DNA from: Pseudonocardia kujensis
GTDB lineage: Bacteria > Actinomycetota > Actinomycetes > Mycobacteriales > Pseudonocardiaceae
Reading direction: 5' to 3'
DNA length: 48,468 nt
Assembly (NCBI RefSeq): GCF_021283305.1
Contig: NZ_JAJSOK010000060.1
Location: 1 to 48,468, forward strand
Part shown: one piece after another, positions 1-7,871 of the stretch
Layout: each line of letters opens with the position of its first letter
Position numbering within the stretch: the first letter of the stretch is position 1
The notes under the pieces: generated by a model
Database searches by the model: none
Seen by the model: only the letters and a program-made list of their open reading frames with translations
What the model was told of the DNA's origin: nothing
Made by a program: the position numbers and the translations under genes

Positions 1-902
1 TCCCCCTCGCTGCCGACCACCTCGTCCGGCGTGGTCCGGGCGGGTCGCGGCGTGCCCAGGAGCACCCCGCCGACGATGACGACGGCGGCGACCAGCTCGG
101 TCGCGCCGGGCCGCTCCCCCAGCACCGCGGCGGCGAGCGCGATCCCCACGACGGGCACCAGCAGCGAGTACGGCGCGACGACCCCGGCCGGGTACCGCCG
201 CATCAGCCAGGTCCAGATCCCCGACCCGACGACCGTCGCCATCAGCGACAGGTAGACCACGGCGGCGAGCCCGGGCAGTCCGTCGACCGTGAAGGCCGCG
301 CCGAGCGCCGACCAGCCGGCCCCAGGTCCTTCGGTCAGCACGGACGCGGCGAACAGCGGGATCGGCGGGATCACGCACATCCACAGCGTCAGGTGCATCG
401 GCTTCGGCGGGGCGGCGAGCCGGCTGCAGAGGTTGCCGAACGCCCAGCCCAGGGCTCCGCACAGCGTGAGCAGCACGGGGACCAGCGCCGCCGACTGGGC
501 CCGCGACACCGCGATCGCCGCCAGCCCCAGCACCGCCAGCCCGATCCCGACGGCCTGCCGCGCCGAGAGCCGTTCGCGCAGGAACAGCGCGCCGAGCAGC
601 ACCGTGAACGGCGCCGAGGCCTGCAGCACGAGCGACGCGAGCCCGGTCGGCATCCCGACGTCCATCGCCACGAACAGGAAGAGGAACTGGATCGTGCCGA
701 ACCCGAGGCCGTAGCCCACCAGCCAGCGCAGCGGGACCTGCGGGCGCGGCACGAACAGCACCGCCGGCACCGCGATGACGAGCATCCGGAGGCCCGCCAG
801 GAACAGCGGCGGGAAGTGGTCGAGACCGACGTGGATCGCCAGGAAGTTCCCGCCCCACAGGGCGGCGACGAGGACGGCGAGCAGGCGGTGTCGTGCGGTC
901 AC
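1..902 (-). CDS. EamA/DMT-family transporter (3' end outside window)
   Basis: This is a reverse-strand gene cut by the window edge; about 300 residues are visible. The protein is a chain of hydrophobic helices beginning LLAVLVAALWGGNFLAIHVG, the first-helix signature of EamA (DMT superfamily) permeases. Two related halves of about five helices each can be seen, the second with PYSLLVPVVGIALAAAVLGE. Family members export small metabolites such as amino acids; the substrate cannot be read from sequence. I chose the GTG at 902 because the first membrane helix follows directly. An in-frame ATG at 944 would add 14 residues. The gene diverges from a LysR regulator 71 bp away, which commonly controls such a neighbour. 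Confidence 0.85.
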   Translation of the reverse strand, partial: MTARHRLLAVLVAALWGGNFLAIHVGLDHFPPLFLAGLRMLVIAVPAVLFVPRPQVPLRWLVGYGLGFGTIQFLFLFVAMDVGMPTGLASLVLQASAPFTVLLGALFLRERLSARQAVGIGLAVLGLAAIAVSRAQSAALVPVLLTLCGALGWAFGNLCSRLAAPPKPMHLTLWMCVIPPIPLFAASVLTEGPGAGWSALGAAFTVDGLPGLAAVVYLSLMATVVGSGIWTWLMRRYPAGVVAPYSLLVPVVGIALAAAVLGERPGATELVAAVVIVGGVLLGTPRPARTTPDEVVGSEG

Positions 903-973
903 GGTTCGAGCCTGCGCTCCGGGGAACCGAAAGACCAGCGACATGTTCTGAAGGGACCTTGTAGCGTGGCTTC

Positions 974-1888
974 ATGGACGTGCAGCGGCTCCGGGTGCTG
1001 CGCGAGCTCGCCGACCGGGGCTCGGTCACGGCCGTCGCCCAGGCGCTGCGGTTCACCCCGTCGGCCATCTCGCAGCAGCTCAAGGCGCTGGCCGACGAGG
1101 TCGGCGTCCCGCTGACCGAACCCGCGGGGCGGGGGCTGCGGCTCACGGCGGCCGGGAACGCGCTGGTGGCCGAGGCCGAGAACGTCCTCGCCGCGCTCGC
1201 CCGCGCCGAGGCCGCGGTGGCGGCGCTGCGCGCCACACCGCACGGCGTGGTCCGGATGGCGATGTTCCCCTCCGGGGCGCGGATGATGCTGGCCGGGCTG
1301 CTGCGCCGGGTCGCGGGCACCGGCATCGACCTGCAGGTCCGGGACCTCGACATGACCCCGCCCGAGGTGCCCGTCCTCGCCGCGGACCACGATCTCGTCG
1401 TCGCGCACCGGGACGAGCACGCCGACCCGCTGGCCAGCGTCCGGCACCGCGTGGTGCCGCTGGTCCGCGAGCCCCTCGACGTCGTGCTGCCCCCGGGGCA
1501 CCCGCTCGGGCGACACCGCCGGCTCCGGCTCGAGCAGCTGGCCGGCGAGCCGTGGATCAGCGTCAACATCGGCTGGCCGCTCGACGACGTGCTGCGTTCG
1601 CTCACCACCCGCACCGGCACCCGGCCCCGGGTCGTCCAGCGGATCAACGACTTCGCCGTGACCGAGGAGCTCGTCGCGGCCGGCGTCGGGGTCGCCCTGC
1701 TCCCCCGCTGGTCGACCGACGACCGGGGCGGCCGGCGGTTCCTGCGCCGTCCGCTCGCCGGGGTGCGCGCGGCCCGGCTGGTGGAGGTCGTGATGCGGGA
1801 GAGCGTGGCCGAGCGCCCGGCCGTGCGGGCCGTGGTCGACGCGCTGCACGCCACGATCGCCGAGACCACGGGCGCGGGGAGACCCTAG
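974..1888 (+). CDS. LysR-family transcriptional regulator
   Basis: The gene encodes 304 residues, the usual LysR length. The N-terminal winged helix-turn-helix spans about residues 1-60 (LRELADRGSVTAVAQALRFT, then SAISQQLKALADEVG), followed by a linker helix and a periplasmic-binding-protein-like effector domain from about residue 88. It probably controls the divergent EamA exporter; this is inferred from the shared 71-bp promoter region. Its TAG stop shares the palindrome CTAG with the stop codon of the convergent MmcQ/YjbR-like gene, so the two genes overlap tail to tail by 4 bp. Confidence 0.92.
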   Translation: MDVQRLRVLRELADRGSVTAVAQALRFTPSAISQQLKALADEVGVPLTEPAGRGLRLTAAGNALVAEAENVLAALARAEAAVAALRATPHGVVRMAMFPSGARMMLAGLLRRVAGTGIDLQVRDLDMTPPEVPVLAADHDLVVAHRDEHADPLASVRHRVVPLVREPLDVVLPPGHPLGRHRRLRLEQLAGEPWISVNIGWPLDDVLRSLTTRTGTRPRVVQRINDFAVTEELVAAGVGVALLPRWSTDDRGGRRFLRRPLAGVRAARLVEVVMRESVAERPAVRAVVDALHATIAETTGAGRP

Positions 1889-2088
1889 GGCCGTTTGCTC
1901 CTCGGCAGCCTGGCAACGATCGCGTCGTACGACTCGTCCACCAGCTCACGGAGCTCCGCGGCCGGGACGGTGCCGTCGAGGGCGAAGATCTTGCCGCCGA
2001 CCTCCGCCACGAGATCGCCCTCCCACGGCTCGTCGGCCACCGCGCCGGGCTTGCCGAGCGCGTAGGCCGCGATCTCGTCGTGGTTCAC
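1885..2088 (-). CDS. Shortened MmcQ/YjbR-like protein
   Basis: The product is 67 residues. The first half resembles the N-terminus of MmcQ/YjbR proteins (LGKPGAVADEPW, then VGGKIFALDG) and the last 20 residues resemble their C-terminus (ELVDESYDAIVARLP). The family is normally about 110-120 residues, so the middle of the fold appears to be missing. The GTG start lies in a GTGA overlap with the stop of the upstream glycosyltransferase, which indicates translational coupling. It could be a genuinely short family member or an internally deleted relic; an intact frame and normal codon use favour expression. The function of the family is not well established. Confidence 0.65.
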   Translation of the reverse strand: MNHDEIAAYALGKPGAVADEPWEGDLVAEVGGKIFALDGTVPAAELRELVDESYDAIVARLPRSKRP

Positions 2089-3305
2089 GCGGGGCGGACC
2101 TCCGCGGGGCGGCGCGCGTAGTACCGCCAGGCGACGGCGAGCAGAGCGATCGCGACGATCACGTACGTGGCCCCGACGAGCTGCTGCCCGGCGTTCCACC
2201 CCAGCTCGATCTGGTTGTTGCCGGGCAGCCAGCGGAACGGGGCGAGGTAGAAGGTCAGCAGGAGCACGAACTCCACGGCGATCCAGCCGGGCCGCCGGCT
2301 GCGCACGGCGTGCGCCCCGACCGCGACGACGGCCGGTGCGACCCACACCCAGTGGTGCGACCAGGAGGTCGGGGAGACCAGCAGCATGAAGGCGGCCATG
2401 GCGGACATCGCGATCGCCGGATCGGCCCGCCGCACGGTCGGGACCAGCAGGACGAGGAGGACCAGCGAGACGACGACCCAGATGCCGGTCAGCAGGGGCC
2501 CGTCGACGCCCCAGCGCGCGACGACCGCCTGGACGGTCTCGTTGGTGTAGAACACCGAGCCGCTGACGCCGGCCGCGGGGCCGCCGAACCAGTAGGCGGC
2601 CGAGGCGTGCGCGTCGACCAGGAAGCCCAGCGCGGTCGCCGCAGCGGCGGTGACCACCGTGACGACGCCCGCCCGCACGTCCCGGCGCAGCAGGAAGAAC
2701 AGCACGAACGCGGCCGGCGTGAGCTTGATCGCCGCGGCCAGGCCGACGAGCAGGCCGCGGGGCCAGGGGGTGCGCGGGGCCAGGCAGTCGATCGCCACCA
2801 GCGCCATCAGGATGATGTTGACCTGGCCGAACTCGAAGGTCTGCAGCACCGGCTCGATCCACAGCAGCGCCGGCAGCGCGAGGAACGCGACCGACACGGC
2901 GCCGCTCGGGCCGCCCGCGGGCCACGCGCGCCGCGCCGCCACGTACAGCGTGACCGCCAGCGAGGCCAGCGAGAGCACGAACAGCAGCACCCAGGCCGCC
3001 GTCCACGGCAGCAGCGCGAACGGGGTGAGCACCATGGCCGCGAAGACCGGGTAGATGAACGGCAGTGCCAGCCCGGAGATCGTGGGCGGGAGCGGGCCGT
3101 ACATGTCGCCGCCGTGCAGCCAGGTGTCCACGCCGAGCCGGTAGACCTCGAGGTCGATGTGGTAGCCGTGCGTGTGCAGCAGCAGGGCCGCGACCGAGAT
3201 CGCCAGCAGCGGGAGGCTGATCACCAGCGAGCGCCGCGACGCGACCCGGAGGCGGACCCGCCGGACCATCTCGGCGGCGCCCGGGCGGGTGCTGGAGAGG
3301 GTCAC
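2085..3305 (-). CDS. GT87-family (DUF2029) integral-membrane mannosyltransferase
   Basis: The product is 406 residues with about ten membrane helices. It has the GT87 pattern: an early extracytoplasmic loop with conserved acidic residues (HIDLEVYRLGVDTWLHGGD), an EPVLQTFEFGQVNIIL segment and a late SPTSWSHHWVW motif. GT87 enzymes transfer mannose from polyprenyl-phosphate-mannose in alpha-1,2 linkage on the outer face of the membrane, as in phosphatidylinositol mannoside and lipoarabinomannan synthesis. The GTG at 3305 is preferred because a GGAGG lies 5 nt upstream; the longer frame to 3350 has no such site. It lies 75 bp downstream of uvrB on the same strand and is coupled to the small MmcQ/YjbR-like gene. 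The exact acceptor is unknown. Confidence 0.85.
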   Translation of the reverse strand: MTLSSTRPGAAEMVRRVRLRVASRRSLVISLPLLAISVAALLLHTHGYHIDLEVYRLGVDTWLHGGDMYGPLPPTISGLALPFIYPVFAAMVLTPFALLPWTAAWVLLFVLSLASLAVTLYVAARRAWPAGGPSGAVSVAFLALPALLWIEPVLQTFEFGQVNIILMALVAIDCLAPRTPWPRGLLVGLAAAIKLTPAAFVLFFLLRRDVRAGVVTVVTAAAATALGFLVDAHASAAYWFGGPAAGVSGSVFYTNETVQAVVARWGVDGPLLTGIWVVVSLVLLVLLVPTVRRADPAIAMSAMAAFMLLVSPTSWSHHWVWVAPAVVAVGAHAVRSRRPGWIAVEFVLLLTFYLAPFRWLPGNNQIELGWNAGQQLVGATYVIVAIALLAVAWRYYARRPAEVRPA

Positions 3306-3380
3306 GCGGTCCTCCGGCTCGTGCGTCGAAAACGGCGCCCACCGTAGCAACGCGCCCGGCCACGGCAGTACGCGCCGGGG

Positions 3381-5591
3381 TCAGCTGATCCCGGCCGCGT
3401 CCATCCCCCGCAGCTCCTTCTTCAGGTCCTGGATCTCGTCCCGCAGCCGGGCGGCCAGCTCGAACTGCAGGTCGCGCGCCGCCGCGAGCATCTGGTCGTT
3501 CATCTGCTGGATGAGGTCGGCCAGCTCCGCGCGCGGCATCGCCTTCGTGTCGCGGCCCGCCACGATCCCCGAGCTGCCCCCGGACGCGCGGCCGGGCTCG
3601 CCCGCGGCCCGCTTGCCGCGGGAGGCGTTGCGGCCCGAGCCGCCGACCGGCACCTCGGAGTCCTCCGCCTCGCGGTACACCTGGTCGAGGATGTCGGCGA
3701 TCTTCTTCCGCAGCGGCTGCGGGTCGATCCCCTTCTCCGTGTTGTAGGCGATCTGCTTGGCCCGGCGGCGCTCGGTCTCGTCGATGGCGTGCTGCATCGA
3801 CTCGGTGATCGTGTCCGCGTACATGTGCACCTGGCCGGACACGTTGCGCGCCGCGCGGCCGATGGTCTGGATCAGCGACGTGCCGGACCGGAGGAAGCCT
3901 TCCTTGTCCGCGTCGAGGATCGCGACCAGCGACACCTCGGGCAGGTCCAGGCCCTCACGGAGCAGGTTGATGCCGACCAGCACGTCGTACTCCCCGAGCC
4001 GGAGCTGGCGCAGGAGCTCCACCCGACGCAGCGTGTCGACCTCCGAGTGCAGGTAGCGCACCCGGATGCCCAGCTCGAGCAGGTAGTCGGTGAGGTCCTC
4101 GGCCATCTTCTTGGTCAGCGTGGTGACCAGGACCCGCTCGTCCCGCTCGGCGCGCTCGCGGATCTCGCCCACCAGGTCGTCGATCTGGCCCTTGGTCGGC
4201 TTCACGACGATCTCGGGGTCGACCAGGCCCGTCGGACGGATGACCTGCTCGACGAACTCACCGCCGGTGCGCGAGAGCTCGTAGGGGCCCGGGGTGGCCG
4301 ACAGGTACACCGTCTGCCCGATGCGGTCGGCGAACTCCTCCCAGGTCAGCGGCCGGTTGTCGACCGCGGACGGGAGCCGGAAGCCGAACTCCACCAGGTT
4401 CCGCTTGCGGGACATGTCGCCCTCGTACATGCCGCCGATCTGCGGCACGGTGACGTGCGACTCGTCGATGACGAGCAGGAAGTCGTCCGGGAAGTAGTCG
4501 ATCAGCGTCGCCGGCGCCGTGCCCGGGCCGCGGCCGTCGATGTGCCGCGAGTAGTTCTCGATGCCGGAGCAGAACCCGACCTGCCGGATCATCTCCAGGT
4601 CGTACTGGGTGCGCATGCGCAGCCGCTGGGCCTCGAGCAGCTTGCCCTGGTTCTCCAGCTCGGCCAGCCGCTCCTCGAGCTCCTTCTCGATGTCCCGGAC
4701 CGCGCGCTCCATCCGCTCGGGACCCGCGACGTAGTGCGTGGCCGGGAAGATCCGCACCGTGTCGACCTGCCTGATCACGTCCCCGGTCAGCGGGTGCAGG
4801 TAGTACAGCGCCTCGATCTCGTCGCCGAAGAACTCGATCCGGATCGCGAGCTCCTCGTACGCCGGGATGATCTCCACGGTGTCGCCGCGCACCCGGAAGG
4901 TGCCCCGGGCGAAGCTCACGTCGTTGCGCGTGTACTGCACGTCGACCAGGAGGCGCAGGAACGCGTCCCGGTCGATCTCGCCGCCGACGTCGAGCTTCAC
5001 CGAGCGGTCGAGGTAGGACTGGGGGGTACCGAGACCGTAGATGCAGGAGACCGACGCGACGACCACGACGTCCCTGCGCGACAACAGGTTCTGCGTCGCG
5101 GAGTGCCGCAGGCGCTCGACGTCGTCGTTGATCGAGGAGTCCTTCTCGATGTACGTGTCCGTCTGCGCGATGTACGCCTCGGGCTGGTAGTAGTCGTAGT
5201 ACGAGACGAAGTACTCGACCGCGTTGTTCGGGAGCATCTCGCGCAGCTCGTTGGCCAGCTGGGCCGCGAGCGTCTTGTTCGGGGCCATCACCAGGGTGGG
5301 CCGCTGCAGGCGCTCGATCAGCCACGCGGTGGTGGCGGACTTCCCCGTTCCGGTGGCGCCGAGGAGCACCACGTCCTGCTCGCCGCGCTTGAGCCGCTTC
5401 TCCAGCTCATCGATGGCGGCGGGCTGGTCGCCCGCGGGCTCGTAGTCGCTGACGACCTCGAAGTGCCCGCCGGTGCGCTCGATCTCGCCCACGGGGCGGT
5501 ACTCCGAGTGCGCGAGCGGGACCTCCGCCTCGCCGCCCTCGCGTGCGCTGCTGTCACGAGCGCTGCCGGGAACCTCTGTCGCGAATGCCAC
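3381..5591 (-). CDS. uvrB: Excinuclease ABC subunit UvrB
   Basis: This is the nucleotide excision repair helicase-like subunit that receives damaged DNA from UvrA and recruits UvrC. The product is 736 residues. Walker A is GATGTGKS near residue 80, and the beta-hairpin region follows (YFVSYYDYYQPEAYI). Further motifs are DESHVTVPQIGGMYEGD, QTVYLSATPGPYE, the helicase motif GINLLREGLDLPEVSLVAILDADKEG (shown here in part) and QTIGRAARN. The C-terminal UVR motif (AARDLQFELAARLRDEI) binds UvrC. The GTG at 5591 gives an N-terminus VAFATE, matching the MAFATE start of mycobacterial UvrB. A linker rich in Gly and Ser precedes the UVR motif. The downstream GT87 gene is on the same strand. Confidence 0.98.
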   Translation of the reverse strand: MAFATEVPGSARDSSAREGGEAEVPLAHSEYRPVGEIERTGGHFEVVSDYEPAGDQPAAIDELEKRLKRGEQDVVLLGATGTGKSATTAWLIERLQRPTLVMAPNKTLAAQLANELREMLPNNAVEYFVSYYDYYQPEAYIAQTDTYIEKDSSINDDVERLRHSATQNLLSRRDVVVVASVSCIYGLGTPQSYLDRSVKLDVGGEIDRDAFLRLLVDVQYTRNDVSFARGTFRVRGDTVEIIPAYEELAIRIEFFGDEIEALYYLHPLTGDVIRQVDTVRIFPATHYVAGPERMERAVRDIEKELEERLAELENQGKLLEAQRLRMRTQYDLEMIRQVGFCSGIENYSRHIDGRGPGTAPATLIDYFPDDFLLVIDESHVTVPQIGGMYEGDMSRKRNLVEFGFRLPSAVDNRPLTWEEFADRIGQTVYLSATPGPYELSRTGGEFVEQVIRPTGLVDPEIVVKPTKGQIDDLVGEIRERAERDERVLVTTLTKKMAEDLTDYLLELGIRVRYLHSEVDTLRRVELLRQLRLGEYDVLVGINLLREGLDLPEVSLVAILDADKEGFLRSGTSLIQTIGRAARNVSGQVHMYADTITESMQHAIDETERRRAKQIAYNTEKGIDPQPLRKKIADILDQVYREAEDSEVPVGGSGRNASRGKRAAGEPGRASGGSSGIVAGRDTKAMPRAELADLIQQMNDQMLAAARDLQFELAARLRDEIQDLKKELRGMDAAGIS

Positions 5592-5673
5592 GATCCCAGG
5601 GTACGAGCGACCCCCGACAGTTTCCTGCCGCCGAACCCCCCGCGCGGACCGTTCGTCGGGCAGGATCGGCCGC

Positions 5674-6204
5674 GTGCACCCGCCGAAGATCCAGACCTTC
5701 GACGTGCCCGCCGGGGTCAACCTCGACACCAAGGGCGTCCGGCGCGAGGTGACCGAGTACCGCCGCACCCCGTTCGGGCTCTACATGAGCAGGCCGGTGG
5801 TGGGCCGGGCGTCGGCGTACTGGATCGAGTCGTGGCTGCTGCCCGAGCTCGGGCTCGTCGTGACCGACTGGCAGTGGAACCCGGGGCACGAACGCGAGCA
5901 GGACTTCTACCTCGACGTCGCCCGCATCGAGCCGGGCGAGACCACGTGGCGGGCCACCGACCTCTACCTGGACCTGGTGGTCAAGCGGGACCGGTGGACC
6001 GAGGTGCTCGACGTCGACGAGTTCGTCGAGGCCGTGGCGGGCGGGCTGATCGACGCGCCGACGGCGGAGTGGGCACTGCACCGCTGCCACGAGACCGTGG
6101 CCGCCCTGGCGGCCCACGGCCACGACCTCGACGCCTGGCTCGCCGAGCGGGGCATCGCCCTGACCTGGCAGGGGCCGGGCGAGGAGGTCCGGCCCGCGGG
6201 GTGA
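5674..6204 (+). CDS. DUF402 domain protein
   Basis: The product is 176 residues, typical of DUF402 (FomD-like barrel) proteins. Characterised relatives hydrolyse nucleotides or cytidylyl phosphonates; no substrate can be assigned here. The conserved core is visible: a beta-rich first half with WIESWLLPELGLVVTDWQ and WNPGHEREQDFYLDV, then the acidic motif ATDLYLDLVVKRD followed by DVDEFVEA. The GTG at 5674 is preceded by AGGA with 8-nt spacing. It diverges from uvrB (82 bp) and converges on the Pro/Thr-rich membrane protein gene, with only 16 bp between the two stop codons. Confidence 0.8.
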   Translation: MHPPKIQTFDVPAGVNLDTKGVRREVTEYRRTPFGLYMSRPVVGRASAYWIESWLLPELGLVVTDWQWNPGHEREQDFYLDVARIEPGETTWRATDLYLDLVVKRDRWTEVLDVDEFVEAVAGGLIDAPTAEWALHRCHETVAALAAHGHDLDAWLAERGIALTWQGPGEEVRPAG

Positions 6205-6220
6205 GGCCGCGCGGGCGCGC

Positions 6221-6865
6221 TCAGGCGATCAGCGCGGCCAGCAGGCTCTGCCGCTCCGCCGAGGTGGAGGTCGGCGTCGTCGTCCCCGGGGTGGTGGTCG
6301 TGCTGGTCGGGGACGCCGTGGCCGTGGTCGTGGACGTCGGGTCCGGGTCGCCCTCCTCGGTCGGGGTGGGCTTCGTGGTCGTCGGCCGCGTCCTCGTGGT
6401 CGTCGGCGTGGGCGTGGGGGTGACCGGGGGCGGGTCGACGACGGGCGGCGGCGCGGGGGCGACCGGCTTCGGCTGCGTGGTCGTGGTGCGGGCGCGCTGG
6501 GTGACGCGCTTCTTCGACGTGGTGGGGTCCGGCTCCGCGGCCGCGACGGGCGGGGCGACGGCCGGCGGCGGGGCCACGGTGGTGGTGAGCGGCGGCGACG
6601 TGGTGGGCACCTGCGCCACCGGCGCCACGACGACCGGTGTCGGCGCGGCGGCGGCCGTCCCGATCGCGGTGACCCCGCCGAGGGCGCCGACGGTCAGCAC
6701 CGCGGCCGCGGCGGCGCCGCTCGCGCGGTTGGCCGCACCGGCCCGCCGGATCACGTCGTCGACGGCGGGCAGGGAGACGCCCGCGGCCAGTTCGTCGTCC
6801 AGCCTGCGGAGCTCGTCCGCACCGCGGCCCTCCGGGCGGGTGCCGTACTGCACCGGGTTGGTCAC
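6221..6865 (-). CDS. Pro/Thr-rich single-span membrane protein, possible sigma-factor partner
   Basis: The product is 214 residues. Residues 1-45 are a charged cytoplasmic-type segment (DELRRLDDELAAGVSLPAVD). One hydrophobic helix follows at about 50-73. From there to the end it is a low-complexity tail rich in Pro, Thr and Val with many PTPT and TTTT runs, consistent with an extracytoplasmic, possibly O-mannosylated stalk. The GTG start overlaps the sigma factor stop in a GTGA, so the two are translated as a pair. By position and topology it could be an anti-sigma or sigma-modulating protein, but I see no ZAS zinc motif, so this is inference only. Confidence 0.7.
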   Translation of the reverse strand: MTNPVQYGTRPEGRGADELRRLDDELAAGVSLPAVDDVIRRAGAANRASGAAAAAVLTVGALGGVTAIGTAAAAPTPVVVAPVAQVPTTSPPLTTTVAPPPAVAPPVAAAEPDPTTSKKRVTQRARTTTTQPKPVAPAPPPVVDPPPVTPTPTPTTTRTRPTTTKPTPTEEGDPDPTSTTTATASPTSTTTTPGTTTPTSTSAERQSLLAALIA

Positions 6866-7710
6866 CGGGTCTCCTCCTGGTCCGTGCCCTCGCTCGTGCT
6901 CGTGCCCTCGGTCGTGCTCGTGCCCTCGGTCGTGCTCGTGCCCTCGGTCGTGCTCGTGCGCGTGGTGTCGTCCCGTACCGCGCCGGCGGGGCGCTCCTCG
7001 CCGGCCTCGCGGTCCCCGGCCGTCCTCGGCCCGGCGACCACGGACCCGACGGACCCGACCGACCCGACGGACTCCGCCCGCTCGACGGGTTCGTCCGCCA
7101 GCAGCGCGACGCCCCCCAGCCCGGCGACGCCCTCCTCGATCAGGCTCCCGACCCGGTTGAGCCGCGCCTGCACGGTCCCCGGCGAGACGCGCTCCAGGGC
7201 GGCGACGTCGCGCACGCCCATGCCGGCCATGTGCACCAGGACTGCCGTGCGCCGCTCCTCGACCGGGATCCGGGCGAGGGTGCGCAGTACGGCCGCCGTG
7301 CGCGGGTCGAGGCCCGCCTGCTCCTGCACCGGCCCGCCGCGCAGCCCGAGGCGCGCGGCCACGCGCCGCCAGGTGCTCGCCGACGACCGCACCGCGACCC
7401 GCCGGACCCACGCCTCGGCGTCGCCCGTGCGGATCTCCGACCACCGGCGCCAGGCCCGCGAGTACGCGTCCTGCACGAGATCGTGCGCGGCCCCGGAGTC
7501 GAGGGTGATGGCGAAGAGCTGGCCGACCAGCCGCGGGTAGTGCGCCTCGAGGTGAGCGCCGAAGTCCGCGCGCAGCCCGCTCGGCGCGGCGGCACCGGCG
7601 GTGAGGTCCCGCTCGACGACGGAGCCGTCGGTGGAGCCGTCGGGGGACGTGCCCACCGCGGCGTCCTCCGGCTCGGCCGGAGCGGGCTCCTGGTCGACCT
7701 GTGCGCTCAC
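6862..7710 (-). CDS. ECF-type RNA polymerase sigma factor with repetitive C-terminal tail
   Basis: The product is about 282 residues. Sigma-70 region 2 is at about 55-110 (YPRLVGQLFAITLDSGAAHD, LVQDAYSRAWRRWSEI). Region 4 is at about 150-200 with a helix-turn-helix (MGVRDVAALERVSPGTVQAR). After region 4 comes an unusual tail of about 80 residues containing GSVGSVGSV and then four STTEGT-type hexapeptides encoded by an 18-bp DNA repeat. The GTG at 7710 has a GGAGG directly adjacent; a GTG at 7788 is an alternative that would add 26 residues. It is coupled by GTGA overlap to the downstream membrane protein gene, suggesting a sigma/regulator pair responding to an envelope signal. Confidence 0.8.
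   Translation of the reverse strand: MSAQVDQEPAPAEPEDAAVGTSPDGSTDGSVVERDLTAGAAAPSGLRADFGAHLEAHYPRLVGQLFAITLDSGAAHDLVQDAYSRAWRRWSEIRTGDAEAWVRRVAVRSSASTWRRVAARLGLRGGPVQEQAGLDPRTAAVLRTLARIPVEERRTAVLVHMAGMGVRDVAALERVSPGTVQARLNRVGSLIEEGVAGLGGVALLADEPVERAESVGSVGSVGSVVAGPRTAGDREAGEERPAGAVRDDTTRTSTTEGTSTTEGTSTTEGTSTSEGTDQEETR
6884..6955 (-). repeat. Four tandem 18-bp repeats inside the sigma factor gene
   Basis: On the plus strand the unit gtgccctcggtcgtgctc occurs four times back to back, at 6884, 6902, 6920 and 6938; the first copy differs at one base. Because 18 is a multiple of three, copy-number change keeps the frame and simply lengthens or shortens the STTEGT tail of the sigma factor. A second, shorter in-gene repeat (gacccgacg units, about 7043-7072) encodes GSVGSVGSV. 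Confidence 0.95.
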
Positions 7711-7871
7711 CCTCCGCCCCTTCGTCGCCCGGCTTCCTCCCGGCCGGGCCCGTCGGGTCCGGCCACGTGCTCCGTCCGCGGGCGTCACCCGCCGTCACGG
7801 TCCTGTCCGCGTATCGCGCGGCTCCGGTCCCCCGTTACAGCGAACCCCGGTGCGAAATACGCCCGATCAGC

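Noticed and set aside
3789..7160. A 1123-codon open frame on the plus strand opposite uvrB and across the sigma factor locus
   Set aside because: It runs antisense through several well-supported genes and shows no domain signature.
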